This document shows, in pieces, positions 33,607-41,349 of a stretch of 64,000 nucleotides of DNA (position 1 is the stretch's first letter; the number at the start of each line of letters is the position of its first letter). Both the position numbers and the translations under genes were made by a program. The stretch comes from SXTU01 sp964496695 (GTDB taxonomy: Bacteria > Verrucomicrobiota > Verrucomicrobiia > Limisphaerales > SXTU01): contig CAZCBE010000011.1 in assembly GCA_964496695.1 (NCBI GenBank), positions 1 through 64,000 of the forward strand. Reading direction: 5' to 3'. Under the pieces are notes generated by a model. That model was not told the DNA's origin, searched no databases, and saw only the letters and a list, made by a program, of their open reading frames with translations.

Positions 33607-35001
33607 ATGAACCTCCGTCCTGAACAAATTGGCTGCCCGGAGTTCCGCCGTCTGCTGCGCGCCGACCGGCGTGGCTTCCTGCGCGCGGGTTTCCTCGGTT
33701 TCGCGGGCCTCTCGTTGTCCAATTTGCTCCGCATGGAGGCGCAGGCCAAGGCCGCCGGGGGCAAGACCTCGCGCGACAAGTCCGTCATCATCCTCTGGAT
33801 GCGCGGCGGCCCCAGTCAGCACGAGACGTGGGACCCGAAGCCCGACGCGCCGCAGGATTACCGCGGTGCGTTTGGCGCGATGAGCACCAGCGTGCCGGGC
33901 ATCCAGATCTGCGACCTGATGCCGATGTCGGCGAAGATCCAGCACAAGTATTCCATCATCCGCAGCCTGCACCACAACGACGCGGGCCACTCTGCTGGCG
34001 ACCAGATCATGTTCACCGGCTACAACCCCCTGCCGGCCCAAAATCTGGAGCTGAACGCCTATCCGAGTTGCGGGTCCATCGTCGCCAAGGAACTCGGCCA
34101 CCAGAACCCCAAGCTCCCGGCCTACGTCGTCATTCCGCGCAACATGCCCGGCTCCGGGTCAGCATATCTCGGGAAGAAATACGCCGCGTTTGCCACGGAA
34201 GCCGACCCTGCCAAGGATGGCCCGTTCTCCATCCCGAACTTCACTCCCGTGGACGGCATTTCTTTTGACCGGCTGGAGGAGCGCCGGAAGCTGCTTGGCA
34301 ACTTTGATCAGATCCGCCGCGAGGTGGACGCCTCGGGCGCGATGAGCGCCATGGACAGTTTCCAGCAGCAGGCGTGGGACATCGTCGGCGGACCGGACGC
34401 GCGCACGGCTTTTGATCTCGATGCCGAGCCGGCCAAGATTCGCGAGCGCTACGGTTTCATGCCGGAATACGTCGCGCCCACGCCCGACCGCTGCGGTGTG
34501 CCCGCCTGGAGCCAGCGCATGCTGCTGGCCCGCCGCCTCGTCGAAGCCGGAGTGCGCCTGGTCACGGTGGATCTCCGCTGGTGGGACACGCATGTGAAGG
34601 GCTACGAGTCCATGCGTGACGGCTTTCTCCCGCGCTGGGACCGCGCCTACACCGCCTTGATCGAAGACCTCGACCAACGCGGCATGCTCGACACCACGAT
34701 GGTCATCGCCTGGGGCGAATTCGGCCGCACGCCGCGCGTGAACTCCACGGGCGGTCGTGACCACTATCCGAACGTCTTCAGTGCTGCCGTTGCCGGTGGT
34801 GGCATCAAGGGCGGCCGCGTCATTGGTTCCTCGGACAAGCAGGGTGCCTACCCGGCCGACAATCCCAAGAAGGCCCAGGACGTGCTGGCCACGATGTATC
34901 GCCACTTCGGCATCGACATCACGAAGAACTACGACGATCTCCAAGGCCGCCCGAACCCGATCCTCCCGCACGGCACGCCAATTGACGAGTTGTTCGCCTG
35001 A
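33607..35001 (+). CDS. DUF1501 domain protein (sulfatase-fold, Tat-type leader)
   Basis: 464 residues from the ATG at 33607. The N-terminus CPEFRRLLRADRRGFLRAGF carries a twin-arginine motif followed by a hydrophobic stretch, typical of DUF1501 proteins. Conserved blocks include KSVIILWMRGGPSQHETWDPK, SIIRSLHHNDAGHSAGDQIM, AYVVIPRNMPGSGSAYLG, DLRWWDTH and MVIAWGEFGRTPRVN, then GRDHYPNVFSAAVAGGGIKGG and the C-terminal PHGTPIDELF. The family shares the alkaline phosphatase/sulfatase fold, but its substrate is unknown. It is paired with the DUF1549/1553 gene 91 bp upstream, the standard PVC arrangement. The stop codon is two bases before the RAYT-associated repeat. Confidence 0.93.
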   Translation: MNLRPEQIGCPEFRRLLRADRRGFLRAGFLGFAGLSLSNLLRMEAQAKAAGGKTSRDKSVIILWMRGGPSQHETWDPKPDAPQDYRGAFGAMSTSVPGIQICDLMPMSAKIQHKYSIIRSLHHNDAGHSAGDQIMFTGYNPLPAQNLELNAYPSCGSIVAKELGHQNPKLPAYVVIPRNMPGSGSAYLGKKYAAFATEADPAKDGPFSIPNFTPVDGISFDRLEERRKLLGNFDQIRREVDASGAMSAMDSFQQQAWDIVGGPDARTAFDLDAEPAKIRERYGFMPEYVAPTPDRCGVPAWSQRMLLARRLVEAGVRLVTVDLRWWDTHVKGYESMRDGFLPRWDRAYTALIEDLDQRGMLDTTMVIAWGEFGRTPRVNSTGGRDHYPNVFSAAVAGGGIKGGRVIGSSDKQGAYPADNPKKAQDVLATMYRHFGIDITKNYDDLQGRPNPILPHGTPIDELFA

Positions 35002-35003
35002 TT

Positions 35004-35161
35004 CCCCGGTAGGGTGAGACTCTGTCGAACCCCATCTGCCGACACAGTCGGCGCGAGCGAAGCGAGCATCTCGGTAACATCGGGCCTGTGATTGAAGAAG
35101 CTCGCTGCGCTCGCCTCGCTCCGCTCGAAATGGGGTGCGACGGAGTCTCACCCTACCGGGG
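35004..35161. repeat. RAYT-flanking fold-back P1 (GGTAGGGTGAGACTCTGTCG arms)
   Basis: The arms 35004-35035 and 35130-35161 are reverse complements with two mismatches in 32. The interior has a GCCGAC...GTCGGC hairpin and GAGCGAAGCGAG/CTCGCTCCGCTC words. It overlaps the last codons and stop of the transposase gene. Confidence 0.88.
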
Positions 35162-35639
35162 TTTCGGGTCCCCAGCCCACCTCGTGGATACGGCCTTGAA
35201 AGGGCCAGTCCTCTGCTCGTGAGACCAGGCATTTGCGCACGGGATTGTTGCGCAGGTAATGCCATTTCTCCGTGTAGCTCTCTCCGTGACGAAGACGATG
35301 ATGAAAGGGGTTTGACTGCCAGCGCCAATCCTCATGATCGTGCAGTTTGGCGAACTGCCGTTCCCAATACGTGTTCCATCGGTCAAACGAATATTCCAGA
35401 TCGAGCGGCGCGGCAAAGAAGTGGATATGGTCGGGCATGATGACGTAGTCGCTTACCAGCCACTTGGTCGCCTCGCGCCAAACTTGCTGAAGCCGGATAT
35501 GGACGAAATCATTCGCCAGCCACCCAAGTCGTTTGTCCGTGCAGACTGTGGTCCAGACGATGTTCGGGTCTCCCAGTCGAAGGTGGACGCCACGAGCGGG
35601 CTTCTTGCGGCCGGCATCCTCGTATGGATTGTTGCCCAT
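35148..35639 (-). CDS. REP-associated tyrosine transposase (RAYT, Y1 HUH family)
   Basis: 163 residues from the ATG at 35639. It has the Y1/IS200-like transposase fold: a beta strand TTVCTDKRLGWL, the metal-binding HUH motif in DYVIMPDHIHFFAAP (His71-x-His73), and the catalytic-tyrosine helix KWHYLRNNPVRKCLVSRAEDWPF, with Tyr128 the likely nucleophile. RAYTs cut and join single-stranded REP/BIME hairpins; the matching fold-backs on both sides are the likely substrates. The last residues ETPVG and the stop codon are encoded by the terminal sequence of repeat P1. The open frame extends upstream to 35777 through repeat P2, but that part is repeat-derived and not counted. Confidence 0.88.
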   Translation of the reverse strand: MGNNPYEDAGRKKPARGVHLRLGDPNIVWTTVCTDKRLGWLANDFVHIRLQQVWREATKWLVSDYVIMPDHIHFFAAPLDLEYSFDRWNTYWERQFAKLHDHEDWRWQSNPFHHRLRHGESYTEKWHYLRNNPVRKCLVSRAEDWPFQGRIHEVGWGPETPVG

Positions 35640-35694
35640 GGGTGGAACGTAGGAAACTCTCCTTTCCACGTCGAGCGTCAGCGAGGTGCCAAAA

Positions 35695-35841
35695 CCCGGT
35701 AGGGTGAGACTCTGTCGAACCCCATCTGCCGACGGAGTCGGCGCGAGCGGAGCGAGCATCTCGGGATCGGCAGCCAAGCAACTCGCTGCGCTCGCCTCGC
35801 TCCGCTCGAAATGGGGTTCGACAGAGTCTCACCCTACCGGG
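35695..35841. repeat. RAYT-flanking fold-back P2 with perfect 31-bp arms
   Basis: Bases 35695-35725 and 35811-35841 are exact reverse complements over 31 bp. The interior is as in P1 (GCCGACGGAGTCGGC hairpin, GAGCGGAGCGAG/CTCGCTCCGCTC). P1 and P2 are in the same orientation and highly similar to each other. It ends at the cca stop codon. Confidence 0.9.
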
Positions 35842-37275
35842 TTACGAGGCGGCAACTCGCCGAGGCGAGATGCGGTTTTGCAGCCACGCTTCCGCCCCTT
35901 CCAGATCTCCAAACTGCCCTTCCAACTGCGCCTCAAACGCCTCGTCCAGCAGCACCTTGAATTCCTTGCTTGGGGTCATCCCTGCCACCAGCAGGTGCCG
36001 GCCTTGTAAGATCGGTTTCGGCGCGCTGTCCTGGAGGCGGAGTTCGTCCGCCTTCGCTCGCAGTGCTCTCGCACCTTCCGGCACACACGGAGGTTTGGGC
36101 GGGCGTCCGCTGTGATCGGCGGTCACGATGATGCACAGGCCCGCGATGGTTTCGGGCTCCAAGCGCTTCGCCAGCCGGCGCACCGCACGGTCGGTGACCG
36201 GCTGCAGGTGGGCAAGGTGATTCGCCACCAGCGGCGGCACGCGGTCGCGGATCGCATTCGGCGCGTGGATGCGTTCGAGGAATTTCAGCGCGGGCTCCAC
36301 GCCGCCCTCCTCGTGCCCCGGCGACACGATCCGCATTCGTCCATCGCGCATCGCCTCGTGGGTCACCGCCGGTTTGCCGAAGTCATGCGCCAGAATCGCG
36401 AGCATCCACACGATGCGCGATTCCTCGTCTGCTGCCTGCCACTCGGGCAGCTTGGCCATCGCATCGCAGCAGTGCGCCGTGTGCGTGAACACATCTCCTT
36501 CCGGGTGCCATTCCGGGTCCTGCGGCGTGCCGCGCAGCGCGGCGATCTCGGGGAAGTGCTCCAGCCATTCCGTGCCCGCGAGGAAGCGCAGCCCCACCGA
36601 GGGCACGGTGCTCTTGGCGGCCCACTTGAACCACTCCTCGCCCACGCGCTCGACCGCGAGTTCGCCGAAGCTCCCCTTGATGCTGCGGCACAGCGCGACT
36701 GTTTCCGGCGCGGTGCGGAGGTTGAAGCGCGAGGCGAACTGCATCCCGCGCAGCACGCGCAACGGGTCTTCCGCAAACGCCTCGCTGGTGTGGCGCATCA
36801 CGCCATCGCGCAGATCCGTCTGCCCGCCGAAGAAATCCAGCACCTCGTTGCGGCGCGGGTCGAACATCAGCGCGTTGATCGTGAAGTCCCGGCGGCTCGC
36901 GGCCTCTGCGGGCGTGATGTCCGCATCGAACTCCACCTCAAACCCTTTGTGGCCCAGCGCCACCTTGCGGTCACGGCGGGGGATGGCGAAGTCATACGCC
37001 TGGCCGCTGCCGGTCGAGAACTTCACGACGCCGAAGGAGCGTCCCACCAGGTCCACGCGCCCGCGACGGCGGAGCGCCTTCGCCAGCCCTTCGTAACTCA
37101 CGCCAAAGACCTCGAGATCGTAATCCTTCACCGGCAGGCCGAGCAGCGCATCCCGCACGCAGCCGCCGACGAGGAACGCCTGGGACAGCTCCGGCACCTC
37201 CGCGAGGAGGCGGGCGAGTTCAGCGGGCATGGCGACTGACATGCGCGCAGGCTGCCAGCCGGTGCGCTGACTCAC
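35842..37275 (-). CDS. cca: tRNA nucleotidyltransferase / poly(A) polymerase family with HD domain
   Basis: 477 residues. The GTG at 37275 is preferred because GTGA overlaps the aat stop (translational coupling); an ATG at 37242 is the alternative. The catalytic head has FLVGGCVRDALLGLPVKDYDLEVFGV (in two parts: GGxVRD and DYDLEVFG, with DxD carboxylates), then RRDFTINALMFD and DPLRVLRGMQFASRF. An HD domain follows (TAHCCDAMAKL, AILAHDFGKP). It adds CCA to tRNA 3' ends or may be a poly(A) polymerase; sequence alone leaves this open. The stop codon touches the RAYT element. Confidence 0.92.
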   Translation of the reverse strand: MSQRTGWQPARMSVAMPAELARLLAEVPELSQAFLVGGCVRDALLGLPVKDYDLEVFGVSYEGLAKALRRRGRVDLVGRSFGVVKFSTGSGQAYDFAIPRRDRKVALGHKGFEVEFDADITPAEAASRRDFTINALMFDPRRNEVLDFFGGQTDLRDGVMRHTSEAFAEDPLRVLRGMQFASRFNLRTAPETVALCRSIKGSFGELAVERVGEEWFKWAAKSTVPSVGLRFLAGTEWLEHFPEIAALRGTPQDPEWHPEGDVFTHTAHCCDAMAKLPEWQAADEESRIVWMLAILAHDFGKPAVTHEAMRDGRMRIVSPGHEEGGVEPALKFLERIHAPNAIRDRVPPLVANHLAHLQPVTDRAVRRLAKRLEPETIAGLCIIVTADHSGRPPKPPCVPEGARALRAKADELRLQDSAPKPILQGRHLLVAGMTPSKEFKVLLDEAFEAQLEGQFGDLEGAEAWLQNRISPRRVAAS

Positions 37276-37964
37276 AAGGCTGCGTCCGCCGGCGGATGAA
37301 AACGGGCTTCCACGGTCAGCGCTGCTTTCAGCCGGCGCAGGTAGGTGGCCCGGGAAATTTCTTTGGCCCCCAGTTGCTGCGTCACGGGCGTGACCATCTG
37401 GGTGTCGAACAAGGTGAAGCCACGTTCCCGCAGGCGGGTCATCAGGTGAAACAGGGCGACTTTCGAGGCGTCATCAGCGCGATGGAACATGGATTCGCCG
37501 GCAAACAATCCGCCCACCGCCACGCCATAGACGCCACCGACCAATTTGCCAGCCTGCCAGCACTCGACGCTGTGGGCGTGCCCGGCCTGGTGCAGCGCGG
37601 TGTAGGCGGCAATGAACTCGGGTGAGATCCACCCACCTGGCCGGCGCGTCTCGGCGCAAGCGGAGATGACCTGGTGAAAGGCGCGGTCGAAGGTGACTTC
37701 AAAGACCTGCTTCCGCAGCGTGCGCGCCAGGCTGCGGGAGACGTGAAACTGATCCAGCTCGAAGATGCCACGCGGATTGGGTGACCACCACGTCACCGGG
37801 TCCGCCGTCCAGGGAAAGAGCCCGCTGCGATACGCCAGCACCAGACGGGGCACGGACAAATCGCCACCGATGGCCACCAGCCCGGCGTAGTCGCCGCTCT
37901 TCACGGCGCTCCGCGCGTCCGGGAACCAGAGTTGTTTTTCGAGTTGGGCAGGGTGCGGGAGCAT
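37272..37964 (-). CDS. aat: Leucyl/phenylalanyl-tRNA--protein transferase
   Basis: 230 residues from the ATG at 37964. Family hallmarks: LWFPDARSAVKSGDYAGLVAIGGDLS, YRSGLFPWTADPVTWWSPNPRG (in parts), GWISPEFIAAYTALHQAGHAHSVE (in parts), GGVYGVAVGGLFAGESMFHR, SKVALFHLMTRLRERGFTLFD and TQMVTPVTQQLGAKEISRATYL. It transfers Leu or Phe from charged tRNA to N-terminal Lys/Arg, creating N-degrons for ClpS/ClpAP in the cytoplasm. It is first gene of the aat-cca operon; its stop overlaps the next start by four bases (GTGA). Confidence 0.95.
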   Translation of the reverse strand: MLPHPAQLEKQLWFPDARSAVKSGDYAGLVAIGGDLSVPRLVLAYRSGLFPWTADPVTWWSPNPRGIFELDQFHVSRSLARTLRKQVFEVTFDRAFHQVISACAETRRPGGWISPEFIAAYTALHQAGHAHSVECWQAGKLVGGVYGVAVGGLFAGESMFHRADDASKVALFHLMTRLRERGFTLFDTQMVTPVTQQLGAKEISRATYLRRLKAALTVEARFHPPADAAL

Positions 37965-38036
37965 TAGTCGTTGCCTTGAAAGAGGGCGAGCAACACGGGG
38001 CAAGATTCCCACTGGGATGGTGGCATCGCAAGCTGT

Positions 38037-38351
38037 TCAACATGGCCAGCGCAGGTGGAACAACCACGTTTTTGCCGGAAGCCAAGCCGCAAGCTCAAAG
38101 GCACCGACCAAGAATAACGTTCGAAAACGCTGGGAAGGTGGCATTTCCTGCCCGGCGAACAAAGTGCGACGCGACAGCATGACTGCGGCGAACAGACCAC
38201 CAAGCAGACCAAGTGAAGCGCCCATGGAAAACGAATCACCCTCGTAGTCCCGCCCGATGATATGGCCCCATACGCCACAGAGAAGCGGGAGAAACAAGAG
38301 CACGGAAAGACTCATGATACGTGCAGACCAAAGGCTGAAAGTAACGCTCAT
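38037..38351 (-). CDS. Small hypothetical membrane protein of the accessory island
   Basis: 104 residues from the ATG at 38351. Three hydrophobic segments (about 12-30, 42-60 and 82-96) separated by short polar loops (GRDYEGDSFSMG, RRTLFAGQEMPPSQRF) suggest an inner-membrane protein. The family is not recognised. It is last of a series of five minus-strand small genes (38037-41103) with SUKH and unknown proteins, and a shared spacer motif lies 68 bp upstream (38419-38455). Coding confidence is moderate. Confidence 0.5.
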   Translation of the reverse strand: MSVTFSLWSARIMSLSVLLFLPLLCGVWGHIIGRDYEGDSFSMGASLGLLGGLFAAVMLSRRTLFAGQEMPPSQRFRTLFLVGAFELAAWLPAKTWLFHLRWPC

Positions 38352-38418
38352 CTTGCCACTGTTGTGGATTCACCCGCCCTGCAGAGGCGGTATCTTGCGC
38401 GTCGTCGGCCAGTGCGGT

Positions 38419-38455
38419 GGCGCGGGAACGGCGCGGACGAAGGGCCGACCTGCCC
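38419..38455. repeat. Accessory-island spacer motif, copy 1
   Basis: GGCGCGGGAACGGCGCGGA followed by CGAAGGGCCGACCTGCCCG. It is one of four related copies lying upstream of minus-strand genes in the island (others 39016-39033, 39611-39645 and 40637-40675). Confidence 0.6.
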
Positions 38456-38485
38456 GAGCACCTGCGGAATTGTGCAGTGCCCGGT

Positions 38486-38980
38486 TCATTTCACCTGCTT
38501 GACCTTGTTGGCGATATATATGACCCAGCCGAGAATGAACAGCGCGCCGACGATTATCGCAGGCCAGTTCGTGGCGGTGCTGGCCCGCTCATCATCCTGC
38601 TTGGCTTCGGCGTCGCTCTCGCGATTCGCCGTGACGAAGTCGGCCAGACTTGGATACGTCTTCACGATTCTCTCGGTTTCGTGGATGTCCACTTCCAGAA
38701 CTGGATTCCCCGGCTTCGCCAAATGCATGACAAACAGCGACTCGGACAAATCCGAGCCGATGCACAGATAATCTGTGCGAGGCTGGAGGCAGGCGTAGCG
38801 CTGGGCCTGCTCCCGCAGCATCAGGTTGTCCTCAATCAGCAGGTCAACATCTTGCAGCGCGAGAAACTCGTAGGTGACTGAGTCCTCGTCAAACGGCGGC
38901 TTGAGCAAAAGGTTGCGATAAGCTTCGGGCAGTTGCACGCCGAGCTTGGCTTCGAGCTTCCTGATGTCTTCCGGTGGCAT
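38486..38980 (-). CDS. SMI1/KNR4 (SUKH) family protein with C-terminal membrane helix
   Basis: 164 residues from the ATG at 38980. The N-terminus IRKLEAKLGVQLPEAYRNLL and the following ALQDVDLLIEDN, DYLCIGSDLSESLFVMHL and VKTYPSLADFV are typical of the SUKH superfamily, which includes many immunity proteins of polymorphic toxin systems. After about residue 120 there is a charged linker (ANRESDAEAKQDDERAS) and one membrane helix (about 140-158), so the SUKH domain is probably held at the membrane facing the cytoplasm. No cognate toxin gene is visible. A copy of the island spacer motif lies 36 bp upstream. Confidence 0.78.
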   Translation of the reverse strand: MPPEDIRKLEAKLGVQLPEAYRNLLLKPPFDEDSVTYEFLALQDVDLLIEDNLMLREQAQRYACLQPRTDYLCIGSDLSESLFVMHLAKPGNPVLEVDIHETERIVKTYPSLADFVTANRESDAEAKQDDERASTATNWPAIIVGALFILGWVIYIANKVKQVK

Positions 38981-39015
38981 AGGGTTAAAGTGATTTCAAA
39001 TTGCCTGGCCAGGAC

Positions 39016-39033
39016 GGGGGCGCGGGAACGGCG
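39016..39033. repeat. Accessory-island spacer motif, copy 2 (short)
   Basis: Contains GGGGGCGCGGGAACGGCG, identical to the first half of copy 1, 36 bp upstream of the SUKH gene start and just before the stop of the next gene. Confidence 0.5.
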
Positions 39034-39038
39034 TTTCC

Positions 39039-39539
39039 TCAGTCCAGTTCCACCACCAGCAGGTAGTGGAAGATGCTCGGAAAAGTATCCCGGCTCCGAC
39101 CTTCGGCGATGTCGTGAATTGTCGGTGAGTGGGCCTTGACCCCCAACTGGCATTGGTCGTTGGGACAGACGCCTACCAGCCAGAGGCCTTCAGGCGCGTC
39201 GGAGGACAGCAGCAACTCCGCACTGATTTCCGTGAAGGAATCCCGAAAGCAAAGCTTCCGGTGCTTCCGCAGCAGACTGGCCAGCGCCGGGTCGAGCCGG
39301 GCAAGGCGGCTTTCGACGTCTGCGGAGGGAGGTGCCGTCCACTTCTGCGTGAGCGCCTTTTCCTCCAGCAGTGGCCAAACCCTGGCCTCGGCTTCAGCCG
39401 CGCTTAGGTTCAGCCGCGCGTCCATTTCCCTTTGCACTTCCTCGCCGATGGCGCGTATCCGCCTCGCGCCCTTCAAAAACTTGGCGAGGCCCCAGCCAGC
39501 CAGAGCCACGCAACTGATGATGAAGAACGTCCAGCCCAT
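39039..39539 (-). CDS. Hypothetical membrane-anchored protein of the accessory island
   Basis: 166 residues from the ATG at 39539. An N-terminal membrane helix (about 3-21, WTFFIISCVALAGWGLAKFL) is followed by a long polar helical region (about 25-100) rich in Ala, Glu and Arg, and then a compact part with FRDSFTEISAELLLSSDAPEG and GVCPNDQCQLGVKAHSPTIHD. The last residues are hydrophobic (SIFHYLLVVELD). The family is not recognised. Its location between the SUKH gene and the next island gene, each preceded by the spacer motif, suggests a common type of function, possibly immunity. Confidence 0.6.
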   Translation of the reverse strand: MGWTFFIISCVALAGWGLAKFLKGARRIRAIGEEVQREMDARLNLSAAEAEARVWPLLEEKALTQKWTAPPSADVESRLARLDPALASLLRKHRKLCFRDSFTEISAELLLSSDAPEGLWLVGVCPNDQCQLGVKAHSPTIHDIAEGRSRDTFPSIFHYLLVVELD

Positions 39540-39610
39540 GACTCACTTCAGGTTCCGCCTTTCCAGCGGCTTGTCAATGAATTGGCACGACTGCCGCTCT
39601 CCGGGACCGT

Positions 39611-39645
39611 GGTGCAAGAAGGGCGCGGACGATGGGCCGCCCCGC
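39611..39645. repeat. Accessory-island spacer motif, copy 3
   Basis: GGTGCAAGAAGGGCGCGGA followed by CGATGGGCCGCCCCGC. The second half matches copies 1 and 4. It lies 72 bp upstream of the gene ending at 39039. Confidence 0.5.
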
Positions 39646-39667
39646 ATCAGGCAGAGAAGCGCGATTG

Positions 39668-40615
39668 CTACTGATGCGCACGTCCATGTGAAACTTCCGC
39701 AATCCGTTCATCGTGCAGCCAGAGAAAATCAATGAGATCAAACACCTCTTTGGCGAGCGGCGTGCCGATGACTTCGTCGCGCTGCAACGTCCGGCCAACG
39801 AGCGGATGCGTGGCGATGCTCGTCTGGTCTGCATCCACGACCATGAATCCGGTCGTCTCCGCGTCGTCGCGATAGCGCACGGCCACGGCAAACCGGTCGG
39901 CAGCGGTCGTGCCTTCGCCCCAGCGTCCGAGGATGAGGTAAACACTCGCACCGTGCTTCTCAAGCTGGCCAGGCGTCCAATGCACCTGAAACCCTGCGTA
40001 TGGTTCACGATGGCGGCGAATCAATCCAGTTGCGAGGCGGCTCATCGAACCGCAGCATTCGCACGGCCCGTGGTCGCTCAGGCCGGGATGCTCGATTTCA
40101 AAGTGTGGTGTGGAGTCAGCGGTGGCTGCGGGCATGGCCGGCTCGTAGCTCCTTCTCAGTTCCGCTCGCATCGCCTCGAAACGCCCTGACATCCCCACCC
40201 ATCGCGTCGCCGCATCCTTCTTCATGCCCCGGCCATCAATGCCAAAGCACTCACGGTCGGAGAACAGGGCGTGTAGTTCGCCTGCCAGGGCTTCGGCACG
40301 GGCAATGCACGGGCCTGCGCTGCCGGAGGGCAAACGGGACAGGAGGCTGAGTATCCGCACGTAATCCTCCAAATCAGCCAGGCGGGACGCCCGGCTGCCG
40401 TCGTGCGAGTTGAACGCCCAGCTTTGTTCGGCGGTCAGGAGCAGTTCGAGCGCCTCGTCTTGCTGCCCTCGCTCAATGGCATACTCGGCCTCGCCGCAAA
40501 GCCCGCGAACTTTTCCCCGTCGGCTTAGTGAAAGGAATCCCATGCCGACGCCGATCACGGCGAGCACACCCAGGACGACGTAAATGGTTTCTATTTGTGC
40601 GAACATGATTGGCAT
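39668..40615 (-). CDS. Hypothetical protein with N-terminal helix and CxCC-containing C-terminal domain
   Basis: 315 residues from the ATG at 40615; an ATG three codons later is equally possible. An N-terminal membrane helix (about 9-28) precedes a helical middle (about 35-170, EAEYAIERGQQDEALELLL) resembling TPR. The C-terminal domain (about 175-315) contains GPCECCGSMSRLATGLIRR, VYLILGRWGEGTTAADRFAVA and GFMVVDADQT. I have the impression that this CxCCG/GRWGEGT combination is a recurring uncharacterised domain, but cannot name it. The open frame upstream of 40615 crosses spacer-motif copy 4 and is not considered coding. Confidence 0.65.
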   Translation of the reverse strand: MPIMFAQIETIYVVLGVLAVIGVGMGFLSLSRRGKVRGLCGEAEYAIERGQQDEALELLLTAEQSWAFNSHDGSRASRLADLEDYVRILSLLSRLPSGSAGPCIARAEALAGELHALFSDRECFGIDGRGMKKDAATRWVGMSGRFEAMRAELRRSYEPAMPAATADSTPHFEIEHPGLSDHGPCECCGSMSRLATGLIRRHREPYAGFQVHWTPGQLEKHGASVYLILGRWGEGTTAADRFAVAVRYRDDAETTGFMVVDADQTSIATHPLVGRTLQRDEVIGTPLAKEVFDLIDFLWLHDERIAEVSHGRAHQ

Positions 40616-40636
40616 GTGCCTGCCGCCAAGGACAGA

Positions 40637-40675
40637 GGGCACGGGAGCGGCGCGGATGAAGGGCCGCCCGCACCG
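40637..40675. repeat. Accessory-island spacer motif, copy 4
   Basis: GGGCACGGGAGCGGCGCGGA followed by TGAAGGGCCGCCCGCACCG, 21 bp upstream of the start at 40615. Matches copy 1 along its length with few changes. Confidence 0.6.
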
Positions 40676-40725
40676 GACGTCAGGGTGAGGAGTGGGGGTT
40701 TCATGGTGTGGCGGAATGAAAACGG

Positions 40726-41103
40726 CTAGCAGGCGGGAGCTGTGGCCACTGGCCGGTGCAATTTTCTGATTGCGACGATCAGCATGGCACCGATAAGTGC
40801 GGCCAAAGCGCCGAGTGTCAAACACGCAGTGGGAGACGCCCGTTCGATGTTAATATGCATGGTCATGACGCCAGTCGTGGCGTATTGGACGGATCGAAGC
40901 CAGAACCCCACCGCCAACCAGAAAATGGCCATCGCGATGATGGTCATGAGGCCTGCCCGGTAAGGCTGGCGGACGTGCTTCAACAGCAGTGGAAAGGTGA
41001 CCTGCCCCAGCGCTCCCACCAGCAACCAGCCGAGCATCCAGCACCAGAGAACGATCAGGGCGGCGACAACCGATAAGAATGTAAGCCCGTCCACGCTTGG
41101 CAT
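40726..41103 (-). CDS. Small hypothetical multi-pass membrane protein
   Basis: 125 residues from the ATG at 41103. Three hydrophobic segments (about 8-34, 50-68 and 92-112) with FPLLLKHVRQPYRAG between the first two. Resembles generic small inner-membrane proteins; no family assigned. First gene of the five-gene minus-strand island; unlike the others it has no copy of the spacer motif upstream. The gene-free stretch behind it (41104-41586) contains fold-back repeats O2 and O3. Confidence 0.55.
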   Translation of the reverse strand: MPSVDGLTFLSVVAALIVLWCWMLGWLLVGALGQVTFPLLLKHVRQPYRAGLMTIIAMAIFWLAVGFWLRSVQYATTGVMTMHINIERASPTACLTLGALAALIGAMLIVAIRKLHRPVATAPAC

Positions 41104-41222
41104 CCTGTGCAGTAATTCCGTTCAAGGCAAGTGGAACGGCGGCGACTGAGGCACCTTGGGCGCATCCCAATATGCCACCCTGAGTGTTCTCCGTTCGCGG
41201 AAGTCCGAGACGGTGGCAGTCG

Positions 41223-41349
41223 CGCCAGCGTTTGGAGTGCAGTGTCTTTCAGCGCCGCTTTTTCCCGTGTCAGGGGTCGCCGTTCTCCCCATGCGCCCAT
41301 CCGAAAGCGGCGGTGAAACACGCCGCACTCCAGACGCTCTGCGCCGCCG
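41223..41349. repeat. Fold-back O2 (GGAGTGC / GCACTCC with GGCGTG units)
   Basis: The left arm 41223-41262 (GCGCCAGCGTTTGGAGTGC, then TTTCAGCGCCGCTTT) pairs imperfectly with the right arm 41305-41349 (AAAGCGGCGGTGAAACACGC, CGCACTCCAGACGCTCTGCG). Lies in the gene-free stretch 41104-41586. Confidence 0.6.

Larger units (their letters stand above)
35004..35841. mobile_element. RAYT element: HUH transposase flanked by two fold-back repeats
   Basis: An 838-bp unit lies exactly between two convergent genes: it begins two bases after the DUF1501 stop (35001) and ends one base before the last base of the cca stop (35842). Each end is a ~150-bp fold-back (35004-35161 and 35695-35841) in which the terminal arms are complementary. 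The only gene inside encodes a REP-associated tyrosine transposase. This is the layout of a self-contained REPtron/RAYT unit. Confidence 0.85.

Noticed and set aside
35640..35777. N-terminal extension of the RAYT gene
   Set aside because: Encoded by flanking repeat P2; the transposase family begins near MGNNPYEDAGRKK.
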